Positions 5,926 to 15,912 of a DNA stretch of 15,912 nucleotides are shown here, one piece after another (position 1 is the stretch's first letter; each line of letters begins with the position of its first letter). Below the pieces are notes generated by a model. It did no database searches and was not told the origin of the DNA. It was given only the letters and a program-made list of their open reading frames with translations. The translations under genes and the position numbers were made by a program. The stretch is from Smittium mucronatum (Eukaryota > Kickxellomycota > Harpellomycetes > Harpellales > Legeriomycetaceae). Where the stretch lies: the NCBI GenBank assembly GCA_001953115.1, contig LSSL01007731.1, positions 1 through 15,912 on the forward strand. The letters run 5' to 3'.

Positions 5926-8488
5926 ATTACATCAAACAGAAACAATATCGGATTAAACTCACCAAGAGGCATCATTTACATCCGATTTATACTCAATAAG
6001 TATTGAAACACCTTAAAATGTTAGTAAAAGATTTTCTAAAAACACTAGCTTTGTGGATGATAGACATCGACTTTATCAAACTAATGTGTGTTACTCAGCA
6101 TTACCCATTTCATTCTAAACACATGAAAATCCAAAAAAAAAAAAAATTTAAAAGCATTTTGAATTTTTCTTCGTAATAATTTAATCTGAATTCTTTTTTT
6201 ATTATATCACGGATTTTTTTAATCTGAATTAATGAATTATTTTTTTCTTCAAGAAATTCTCTCGAATCAAATTTCAAATAATATTTAAATAATAACCAAA
6301 ATTTGTTAATTTTATTTTATTAAATATAGAAAAAATGTATTACTATTCGAAAAGATACATCTGTTGCCATGTTTTATCCATCAATAGGATAGAAATACGC
6401 TTTTCTTTTTTTTACTCTAATAATTTATTGAAAAAAATATGAAAAAAACTGCATGCTTTGCTACAAAAACTATTGTTTTGTTTCACAAATATTATAAAAT
6501 TCGGTTTTTCTTTTAATTTATAGTTACTTTGAAATTATAATAACGCATTTTTTATCGATACTACCTCTCGAATTAAAGAAGAAAAAACTAATACTCTCAT
6601 ATTTACTATAGCCTATAAAGGATTTAAATTTAAAAATACTATCCAAAAAAAATTATATATTATACATTCACTAATATCCTGATATTTTTCTTTGGTTCTT
6701 GGGATTTTCCTCCTCATATATATCACTTTAAAACTTTTACTTGCCGTTTATAATTACATTTCTTTTTCATTCTTAACAAATGTTTGATTATTTTTTTAAA
6801 AAAACCCCCGGATTATCGCAATATCCTTTTTTATGTTCATTCAAGCCGGTATTCTTAGAAATTAAATCGTTAATAAATAAAATGCGCACACTGTAAAATA
6901 CTCTTACATCTTTCTCTATATAACTGTATTTATTATTTTCAAAAATTGACATCGTAATTTTTTGTCTTATTATTTCTTTCATTTTTTTAGGAGAATAAGT
7001 TTGATATATTTGTTTTTTTTAAAAAAAAAAATACATCTTATTTAGCAGCACAAAAAGAATAATTGCTAGAATTATTAATAAAAATGAAAATATCTAATAC
7101 TGATTTTGAGTAAAATTTATCCTTTCCGCTGTAAAAAATAATTCTATCGATAATACGATTTTAGTAGTATTTATGGTGATAAAAAAGATATTAAACTACA
7201 AAAACTATGGATTTTAAGCTTCAATAAAAATGTTCTATACAAAAGTATAAAATGCCAAGGGATAACGCAATTTTTTTGTTCTAAAACAAAAGAAATAATC
7301 TTCGGACCATGATAAAAAAAATTAATGACTCCCTTTTTCATCTTCTTTAAAAAGAAATTTGTTAATTTTTTTTTTTACCAAAACTTTTCACATTTCAAAA
7401 CCTGCTATTGGGAATACATTAAACAATATTGCGCTCAAAACTTGGATTATAACATTCTGAAGGAATATAAAGGACAATTTACAAGATTTCACAAATAATT
7501 AGATCTTTTCTATCCATGTAAAATAGTGTTTGGAAAATCGACTCCTCTTAATAAGAAATAAATTTAGCACTTTTACCAAAAACTATTGAATATTTCGCTT
7601 TTAAATATGGCAAATTTATACTTGGGTTTATTGCGTTGAAAAAATCAGATCCACAAGGTCTTTATACCCGAATTTAGTTGTTTAAATCTTTAAAAACACA
7701 ATTTTCAAGACTCTAAAATTTCTTTTAAAAAATATACCAGTTAAATTTTTACCGCTTATATATCAATCTAAATAATTTATCTATTAATTCGATAAAAATT
7801 GTTAGAAAATTTTTAAAAAAAAAATTGAGAAATACTTATAATAAATCATATAATTTTCTTAAATAATATTTATTCATTTCATTAAATAGAAAAAATACAT
7901 AAAAATCTTCAGATACAAATTTTTTTCGTAAAGAAAGTATTTGGCTCATTCCTTTAAAAAAAACCTTCAAAAATATTTTTCTAGATTAAAATTTGCATAG
8001 GTTTTTTGTTTATTTTACTTACTAGAGCATATAAAATGTTGAATAAAATCGATTCAAATTAATGATAAATTCCAAAAAAATATGAATATTTCAAAAAATA
8101 AAGCTATTATCTTTCAAAAACTCGTTATTAATAAAAACTGAATTTGTTTTTTGTTTTTTATAGTCTATTTTTATACTAGACCATAAAACCTTTGATCTTA
8201 ATTTTTTATATCCAATTTTCATTATTTTTTTAAAAAAAGCTCCCAATTCCTTCAGTATTAATAAAATTTTAAAAAACTAATCTATTATAGATTTTTATTC
8301 TCTATACAAAGAAACCAAAACATTTTGTAAAAAATTAAACAGAAAAACTGCAATAAGATTTAGAAATCGATTTTATAATATCAAAAAAATAAAATAAAGC
8401 CATTGAAGTTAATTTAAATTAATATACACTTAAAATAAAATACTCGGTATTTATTTTATATAAAAAAAAGATACCTCCAAAAAATTTA
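5926..8488. other. A/T desert, no gene seen
   Basis: No supportable coding region. A 64-codon minus frame at 6788-6982 is Lys/Ile/Phe-rich with no recognisable motif and is treated as chance. The segment contains T7-A7-C5 at 6791-6809, T8-A11 at 7013-7031, T7-A7 at 8225-8238, and three copies of the CAAAAACTAT motif. No tRNA-like A and B boxes were found by eye. Confidence 0.7.
6791..6809. repeat. T7-A7-C5 composite homopolymer
   Basis: Seven T, seven A and five C run in direct succession. It combines the two recurring features of the desert: T-run to A-run junctions, and C or G runs touching an A or T run. Confidence 0.85.
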
Positions 8489-8512
8489 GAAGGAAATTAA
8501 TTAATTTTCTTC
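8489..8512. repeat. 24-bp near-perfect palindrome
   Basis: The left arm GAAGGAAATTAA and right arm TTAATTTTCTTC are reverse complements except for one base, with no loop. The GAAG/CTTC ends make it more specific than a chance A/T palindrome. It could bind a dimeric protein or extrude as a cruciform. Nothing coding is nearby. Confidence 0.75.
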
Positions 8513-11144
8513 CAATCCTACCTCTTCACTATTTAAAAATAAATTAATATCATAAATTTTTATAAAAAATACATAAGTACTAATAACCTTTTCCACGCTA
8601 AAAAATTTGAAAATATTAATTTGAAATCTTTGATTATTACACATTTTTTTTTTTTTGTAATTTCAAATTTAAATTTTAAAAAAAATTTAAAAAAATAAAA
8701 AATTTCATTATTTATGTATCAATATTTAAAAATTTCAACTCTATTTGATATTTATTTGAATTTGGCTATATTTTATTAAGGGGATTTTTTTTCGTGAATT
8801 TTATTAATTTTTCAGTGTAAATTTTGGTTAGATGAAATTTAAAAAAATTATATTATAATAAGATTCCCTCAAAATATTCAAGTCTGATTTTTTTTAATTT
8901 TAATAAATTTTATTTCTGGAAAAAAAAATTACAAGTAATATTTTCGATAATACAATTTATAACCAATTAAGCCCTTTTCTTATTATTTAATGACTAATTT
9001 AATGCATTCACAGTTATGAAACCAATGAAATTTTGAAATAAAATCTGATGAGTATTTTGATGATAAATATTTTATTATAAATTAAAATTTTAACGTTATA
9101 ATGTTAAAAAAAACATGCGTTTATAACCATACTCTGGATAAAAAACTGTAAACTGATTTTATTTGCCTAAATTAATTTAAAATTGGTTTAAATCTAGTTA
9201 AAAATATTTTCAAATTATCTTATTAATACCACTTGATTTAATTTTAACATTTTTATCATTAAATCGGATTTTTTTTGTGATTTTACGTATCAAAAAAAAT
9301 AACCTATATTATCATAAAAATTTTCAGTAACAGAAACTATGACATATGTTTTAAATAATAATAATTTAACTTATTGTTTTTTTGTAAAATTTTTAATGCT
9401 GAATATTGGATGTAAACATAAATAATTAAAAAAAAATTAAAAAAAACCCCCCAAAAAATCTTATATCCGATATTCCACATTTATCTTAATTCAAAATCCC
9501 CATTACTTTTGTGACTCAATAATAAAATTGGAGAGTTGAAAATACAGAATTAAAAACTATAAATTTTAAAATTTTCTTATTTATGAATAAATATACTTTT
9601 GTTTCATCAGCTTATAGATTAAAAACTTTCAATATTAACTGTTTATTTATTTACAAAAAATATAACCTTTCAATTGTGTTATAATATTATTTAATTTTTA
9701 AAATTTATAAAAAAATTAACAATTTAAAACTACAGTGATAAACGAAATTAAACTCCATATGTGTCGAAAATCGTATGCAAATATAATTATATTATATATC
9801 AGATAGAGCTAAAATTGGTTGTTATATATGGAATAATTTTTAAATAAATACCAAAAAGTCAATTCTAATATATTGTAATTATTTAAATTTTATTAGAACA
9901 TGTATTTAAAGTTTTATAATTTTAATAATGCATATATTTATGAGCGGAAAAATATGCTCAAATGATAAAAAATCTATTAATTGAACTTTTTAAAACAATT
10001 TATATGAATATTTGACTGATTTTTAAACTCTGATTACGAATATCTGAAAATTTATAATTATTCTATTATTATAATTAATAATTACACTTTATATTTTAGA
10101 TTGGATAAATTTAATATCAGAATTTTTGAATATTTTCAATAAAAATACTCCTAAATTAAATTATTTCCAGCCTAATAAATAAATAAAATTATTTCTAGTC
10201 TAATCAGTAATTAAAATTACAAACAATTACTATATTGGAATCAGATATCACAACAAAAATTTATTTATTTGTTTAAATAAAAAAAGTTTTATTTATGCGA
10301 TTAAGTTAGAAATGGGAAAAGGAATGTAATTTTTTTATGAGATTCCAATTCTTTTTAAAAAAATCCCATATCAACTCAGTTCAATTCAAAAATAATTTTA
10401 ATTAAAAGATCAATTGTTCGGAAAATAAAAATTAATTAATTTCAACTTTTATTTTTTCGCTTTATTTATTTTTATTTAAATTATAGTAGGAATTTATTTT
10501 TTGCATTTAATAAAATATAATTATAGTGAAATTTTTAATTAAAATGATATATCATAGTATTTTTCTTGGATCAGAGTTTTGAAAATTTTACTCAAAAAAT
10601 AAATACATTGCTTCTTCTTTATTTAAACGTGATATTTCTATTTTTTTAATATATTTCTGATACAAAAAAATTATTTCATTTCAAATTATTAATATTATTA
10701 TTAACAATCATTTTAATTTAGGGGGGAAAATAAAAGTATGCTATTATGAAAAAAATAAGCAAATAAAAATTTTGCTTGGATTTTTAACCGAATTGTATAG
10801 ACAATTATTTGGTTATAAATTTAAAAAAATTAGTAAAAAACTCGTGAAATAAATTCATAAAATCTATAAAGTCTTTATGTTTTATTTTTTACTTAAATAA
10901 AATTATTACTAAATTATTTCTAATAAAAAATTATTAAAACGGGATAAATATAATAAAAAGATATATTTTTAGAAATTTCAATGAAATGATAATAAATTTT
11001 CGTACATGTAATAACTTTTTTAATTAAATGGTTACCATGAGTATTTCAGTTATTATTTTTAAAAATGTGTAATGAAAATTTTCACTATTTTTTCCATAAT
11101 ATCACAAAAAAAACGATGTTTTGATAAATAAAAATACTTCATGA
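8513..11144. other. A/T desert, no gene seen
   Basis: This is among the most A/T-rich parts of the window (the 60-base row at 8701 has 8 G+C). No useful frame on either strand. C6 flanked by A-runs is at 9439-9458, and G6 followed by A4 at 10721-10730. Confidence 0.7.
9439..9458. repeat. A8-C6-A6 composite homopolymer
   Basis: Six C lie between runs of eight and six A. Like the C5 runs at 11175-11179 and 11534-11538, it joins directly to an A run, which is improbable in sequence with about 10% C. Confidence 0.85.
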
Positions 11145-11809
11145 ATGATTTTATTATTTTTTCAATTCAAAAAACCCCCATCTCACGAAAAAAATGTATT
11201 GAATTATATTTTTATGCCTACCCAAAATATGAAAAGAACAACTTTTAATTTTTTTCTGTCAATTTCAATAAAAAAATATTTTAGTTTATCTAAAAATTTT
11301 ATAGATATTTTAAAAAAAAATCATGCCTCAAGTTATATATCGAATAAAAATTAAATGAAATGATTTTAAAATATTCATGAGATATCCAGATAAAACTAAT
11401 AAACACATTATAATTTAATTATAACTATTCAAATATTAATCGTGTAAAAAAGTATTAAGAAGTATTCTTTTTTTGGTTAAAATAATTATATATAGAAAAG
11501 AATTTTTTTAAATTATTCGGGAATCAAAAAAAACCCCCAGTTTTGAATAAAAAATTAAATATCATGATCGATACTCAGACTTAAATTTTTTATGATTTAA
11601 TCATACAAGCAACTTTTTTTACCTTTACTTTATATAATAACTAAATTTGGTTTTATAATTTGATTTGATTTGGTTTTCTTTTAAGACCGAAATATTGATA
11701 TTTTTTTTATTGAAATTTTTTTAAAAAAAAAATTAAAAATATAAATTCAAATCATTTTTATAAAGAAGAATCCAAAATGGAATAATAAAGATAAATTTGA
11801 TCGATCATT

Positions 11810-11827
11810 GGTATAAAAGGTATAAAA
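11810..11827 (+). repeat. Tandem 9-bp repeat GGTATAAAA x2
   Basis: Two perfect adjacent copies of GGTATAAAA, each containing a TATAAA box. No open frame follows within a plausible distance, so a promoter role is unsupported. Confidence 0.75.
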
Positions 11828-12673
11828 AAATTTAAATTTTAAATTTTAAATATCATTTATCTTATAATATTTTTTTGATATTAAATAATAATGATAAACA
11901 AACAAAAATAAATTTTGAAATACAGGTTTTAGAAATCCATAAGAAACTTGTTTTAATTTTTAGTATAATAAACCAAAAAGTTAAATTTAACTCATATTTA
12001 AAACGTTAAATCCAGTTAATTATAAACTATGATTAAAATATATTTAGGTTTTCAAAGTATATAAGTTGTTGGAGAGGTAAAATATTATCAATAATTCTGA
12101 ACCAAGTTCGTTTATTTATTAGCAATTTTTTTTAAAAAAATGTTAAGTTGTAATTTTTATGGCTTTCTTTTAGTATAAAATGACATGATTTAAATAACCT
12201 TTTATTTTAATGTAAAATCGGGGATATTCGCATTTTTTAATATAAATTTATGCATATTTTTTTTAAATCAGTCCATATTAGCATAGAATATTTTTCTGGA
12301 TTTATTATTTTAATTTTAAAAAATTACAAAAATCAATTATCTTTTTATCAATTAAAATATTATGGATATTGGTGAAATTAGTAAAGGGTAAAATTCATTT
12401 TTACTTTTTTAAATTAAAAATGAAGTAGAATTTCGCAATTTTTTATAAACAATTTATTTTATACAATAATTAATGATCCTATTTATTTTATAATCTAAGA
12501 ATAATTAGTATATATATTTTATTTAATTATTTAATTTATTATTCTCTATCTTTCCATAATATTTATAATGTTATTCTAAAAGATTCTTTAATTTCATTCT
12601 TACTTTTATAATATATTTATATTTAATTTCGTTGAAATTCTTCTTTTATATTTTTTTTCTTAATAATTTTCAT

Positions 12674-12695
12674 AAATTTAAATTTAAATTTAAAT
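12674..12695. repeat. AAATTT hexamer tandem, about 3.7 copies
   Basis: Three perfect AAATTT units are followed by AAAT. It is a short simple repeat in non-coding sequence. Confidence 0.7.
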
Positions 12696-13557
12696 ACAAT
12701 TTATAATAATAGCATTAATATTTTCTTTTAAATTAATTTTCGAGTTTAAAATATCTTTCTAAATTGTATTTCTATTCTTTGTATTTGTACAAATTCTGAG
12801 TATTTAAAGTATAGCTAAATTTAGCAGATAAAAAACCGAGTTTTCTGACTCAAATTTATTTTTAGTAGATTTAGTATTTAGAAAATATGATAAATTTTAG
12901 CTAAACCCAAACTATATATGGATTTTTGTAAATTTATTCTTTAATAACTTCATAGTATTAAGTTTTCATAATCGGTGCTGATATATGATTAAAGATAGGA
13001 AATATTATATAGGCAATGGCATTTATTTTAATTAAAGCTTTTAAAAAATAGATAATGTGAATGCTATTTTTTTAGTTAAAAATATTTCAAAAATCTTAAA
13101 AGGGCTTTTTTTCCAATACATAAATACTCTTATCAAATATTCGTTCTTTTCTCTTTATTTTTATTATAGATTCTGGATATTTTGATAAATAACAGATTTT
13201 AAAAACTTGTTAAAACTTGAAAGCTTTCTTTAATAAAACAATTTATTATAATAAAAACTGGTTCATAAAATTTTTTCATAGCCATAAATAGTGAATGAAA
13301 TCATGTGAAATTAACTATTATTTCATACATTTTATTCTTATAAAAATAATGGCATACAGAAAATAGAAAAAATTCTTTGTATTTTTTTAATTTTTCAAAA
13401 AATAGTAAACTAAAAAAAACTTAACAAATCCTTATTGAAACTAAGTATAAAATAAAGTATCCAGGCTATAATTTTTTATCATGAAGCTTTGAAAATTATT
13501 TTTTTATAAACCATTTATTCGTTTTTTTTACTAACAAATATAAAAACAATTTTTTTT

Positions 13558-13578
13558 ATTTCGGGGCACCACCGAAAT
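13558..13578. repeat. G+C hairpin ATTTCGG / CCGAAAT, 7-nt loop
   Basis: Perfect 7-bp arms enclose GGCACCA. It is a local G+C island in the desert, so it stands out from chance A/T inverted repeats. It could be the tip of a decayed mobile element or a small structured RNA. There is no supporting context for either. Confidence 0.65.
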
Positions 13579-14987
13579 TTTATTTTGGATAAATGATTTT
13601 TTTTTCAATTAAAGAGATGATAATAGGATCAATTTGGCTCCATGTAAGTGAAATCTAATTCAGAATACAATATTTGAAAAATAAAACCGAAGATTTTTTT
13701 CAATCTGCAACACCCCTAAAAAAACTCGAAATATCATAATTTACCCAATTTTACTCAACATTTTACAGCGGAAGCTTAATGGAAAGAGTAAAATCGACTC
13801 CAAAACCACTCATGATTGCATTTTAATCTCATTATAAATTTTTAAAAATCATGAAACTTTAATTAGAAATAGTATATAAACATGAATGTCAAATTTATAA
13901 TACAATTATGATCATTGTTAAAAAAATATTATTTCTTCTTATAAGAGACCAATAAAAGAAAGGGACCGAAATAAATATTTTGTTTTTTTGGGGGTCATAA
14001 AGGTAATACATTATCATTTCCGAAAAAAATAGACATTGATACAATATATTTATTATTTTTTCTGGAAAAAAAAACCAACCTCCAAAAAATTTTACGTCTA
14101 ATCAACCCGAGTATTAGATCTTGGATTTTTTTTGTAGCGATAAATCTGGTTCAAATTAAATTTTAAATAAATTATATATTTTACCAATAATTATTATATG
14201 TTTATTGTAGTAAAAAAATGTTTAAATTTTTTTAATTTTTATTCTTAGTACGAGTAATAACATATCTTAAATTTGAAATAGAAAAAATGACTGAATACAA
14301 TCATAAAGTTTTATAATACAAAGAAATTTTGTTTATTTTTAGTATTAAGTGAAATGAAAAACAGCCTCTTTAAATAAAAATAGAGATGCGTTCTAAAGCA
14401 GAAAGTAATCTGTGTATTTCGACACAAAATCGCTCTTATTTAATCATAAACTAACTTATTTTACTGATTCTGGTACAAAATATGGAATCAAATTGATAAT
14501 TACTAATAATAAGCTATTTAACTTGTTGTATTACTACTGGAAAATTAAAGTTAATAAAAAGTTATGAGTTAAAAAATGCTTATATGGAAGTTTTCTCACA
14601 AAATATTTGTGGTACTTTTGCAAAAGAATCGGAAAATGGTGATGGTAATTAGAAAATCGCTTTCATTTATTCAGGAAAAAAAATCATTATAGAAATTGGT
14701 ATTTAAATTTAAAAAAAAAACTAGATTTTTGTAAATCATACAAAAATAATAATTTTTTTGAAAATTAATTACAGCTGAAAAATTATCTTGATAAGGATTT
14801 GAATTAGCTCAATACCAATATTTGTTTTTAAAAAAAATAAGTTGAATTTCAACATTATTTATATGTCGAATTTTATTTAGAAAAAATTATGTATAGGGAT
14901 TTTAAGCCGTCTATCCAGTTTTTTTGAAAGTATTAACTAAGAATAAAAATAAAAGTTTAATATTTTAAAGAAGTGTATTTCTAACTA

Positions 14988-14991
<4 letters not shown>

Positions 14992-15024
<33 letters not shown>
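14992..15024. repeat. AT microsatellite, 33 bp
   Basis: A perfect alternating AT tract of 16.5 units, the longest simple repeat in the window apart from homopolymers. It lies in the desert with no adjacent gene and is likely length-polymorphic. Confidence 0.95.
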
Positions 15025-15027
<3 letters not shown>

Positions 15028-15273
15028 CATTTGAACGAAAGAAATGGGATATTTTAATAGAATCTCATCAAGATATTATTTTTGGCTATTATATCAATAT
15101 TACGAACTAATTTAATGAATTAGAATTAAAAAATTTTTGAGGATCAGTTACATATTGCAATAGCCCAAAATTTTTTTTTTTTCAATTTTTGAAGCCAACA
15201 TAAATTAAATTAAATTAAGTTGATTTTTTTATTATAAAAAATAAAAATTTCACAGCTTTTCAATTTAAAAAAT

Positions 15274-15291
15274 CACACGCACACGCACACA
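15274..15291. repeat. CACACG-type hexamer repeat, about 3 copies
   Basis: CACACG, CACACG and CACACA follow one another. It is a rare G+C-containing simple repeat in this region, with strand-asymmetric C content. Confidence 0.75.
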
Positions 15292-15328
15292 GGAATTTCG
15301 ATTTATAAATAAATTTTAAATTGTGTGT

Positions 15329-15356
15329 ATTTATTATGATTTATTATGATTTATTA
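15329..15356. repeat. 10-bp tandem repeat ATTTATTATG, 2.8 copies
   Basis: Two perfect copies and an 8-base partial third copy, roughly 40 bp after the CACACG repeat. With the AT microsatellite it forms a loose cluster of simple repeats. Confidence 0.8.
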
Positions 15357-15912
15357 GAAAAAATGAAAAATATCAAAAATTGATATCCCACTTTCCTATA
15401 AAACACCTAACATAACACACTCAAAGTTTAATAGAGTATTAAAGGTGAAATTTTTCAATATGTGATATGCGAGCTCATTTAAAGCAGCTTTATTTGATAT
15501 ATCATTACGGTTATTTTTGGTGTATGTATGGATAATGTGTAAAATTAAACTATGATTTTTTTGATTTTAATAAATATAGTAACATAGAAAATAAACGTGG
15601 TTTTTTCGCTAATTTTATTTTAAGAAATACTTATCTAAATAATGAATTTAATTTTTAATTTTTAATTATTATTAGTCTCAATAAATTATTAATAAGATTT
15701 ATTTCCACACTTTTTCAAAAATAATTCTATTATATAATTTATTCACTTGATTTAAATTTTTTTTTTAAATTTTATATCTAATTTTTCTACTATTTCAAAA
15801 TGAAAAGATGAATTTTAAATGAATTTATAATGATAGAATTTCAATTTTTTTGGTTAGTATATTTACTTATGTGGTATAAAAGACATAGTGGAGTACTTCA
15901 ATATATATAATC

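Larger units (their letters stand above)
4445..7588 (+). repeat. Dispersed 10-mer CAAAAACTAT, five plus-strand copies
   Basis: Exact copies begin at 4445, 4818, 6464, 7199 and 7577. Four continue with T as CAAAAACTATT, and the two at 6464 and 7577 share CAAAAACTATTG. Assuming about 80% A+T, roughly 0.02 copies would be expected in this span by chance. All lie on the same strand. Flanks have diverged, so they could be the conserved core of decayed repeat copies or a binding motif. A shorter form, CAAAACTATTG, is at 590-600. Confidence 0.6.
11355..14991. other. A/T desert, no gene seen
   Basis: No supportable coding region. Notable local structure includes A8-C5 at 11526-11538, T7-A10 at 11716-11732, a tandem GGTATAAAA pair at 11810-11827, and T8-A7 at 12126-12140. 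There is also an AAATTT tandem at 12674-12695, a G+C hairpin at 13558-13578, and a T7-G5 junction at 13983-13994. The stretch 13560-13830 is a little less A/T-biased than its surround but has no assignable frame. Confidence 0.7.
15025..15912. other. A/T-rich end of window, no gene seen
   Basis: No supportable frame. The segment has the ACACGC-type repeat at 15274-15291 and the 10-bp tandem at 15329-15356. It then has TAATTTTTAATTTTTAAT-like simple sequence near 15648-15666. Confidence 0.65.

Noticed and set aside
5695..5975. 76-codon plus ORF and 60-codon minus ORF around the G8-A-G5 tract
   Set aside because: The frames exist largely because the G run encodes Gly (plus) or Pro (minus). The rest is Lys/Ile/Leu-rich with no motif.
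6788..6982. 64-codon minus ORF
   Set aside because: Lys/Ile/Asn/Phe-rich, no motif, and composition identical to the surrounding desert.
11145..11354. 69-codon plus ORF
   Set aside because: Low-complexity Phe/Lys/Asn composition, includes the A-run/C-run junction, no domain.
4070..15912. Whether the A/T desert is mitochondrial or an AT-rich bacterial symbiont
   Set aside because: No respiratory genes, rRNA, tRNA or dense ORFs are visible. Those genomes would show them in nearly 12 kb.
1..15912. tRNA genes, CRISPR arrays, insertion sequences and LTR or terminal inverted repeats
   Set aside because: By eye I found no tRNA A/B box pair or cloverleaf, no spaced direct-repeat array, no transposase or reverse transcriptase motif, and no long matching termini. 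Diverged elements could still be missed without a search tool.

Overview
The window looks like nuclear DNA from an AT-rich eukaryote, most likely a fungus. The one gene I can call with confidence belongs to the DUF3605 / Gig1 (N-acetylglucosamine-induced protein 1) family, which is mainly fungal. It is split by a compact 81-nt GT-AG intron with a TACTAA branch-point-like motif. I see no bacterial operon structure, no rRNA or tRNA, and no CRISPR array. The species cannot be fixed from this sequence. An AT-rich early-diverging fungus is my guess, and other protist or invertebrate sources are not excluded.

Layout. (1) 1-4070 is mixed in composition: AT-rich spacer with patches near 42-43% G+C (hand counts of single 60-base rows at 1621, 2041 and 2881). 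It holds the Gig1-like gene on the minus strand (1871-2422). Several short open stretches around it have no recognisable product (754-837, 1428-1743, 2682-2966, 2978-3245, 3288-3446, 3881-4066). They could be unmodelled exons, gene remnants or chance. Poly-G tracts stand at the window edge (1-26), at 1021-1034, and at 2447-2458. The last lies 25-36 nt upstream of the gene's start codon and reads as poly-C on the gene's strand.

(2) From about 4070 to the end is a roughly 11.8-kb A+T desert (one row at 8701 is 13% G+C) with no convincing gene. It is structured rather than random. T-runs abutting A-runs (T6-8 then A6-11) recur at least eight times. G or C runs of 5-8 bases repeatedly touch A or T runs. 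The 10-mer CAAAAACTAT occurs five times, always on the plus strand, between 4445 and 7588. There is a 24-bp near-perfect palindrome at 8489-8512 and a small G+C hairpin at 13558-13578. A cluster of simple repeats lies near 15.0-15.4 kb, including a 33-bp AT microsatellite.

No multi-gene system can be demonstrated. The points worth following are the desert's repeated motifs, the homopolymer junctions, and the unassigned G+C patches flanking the Gig1-like gene.
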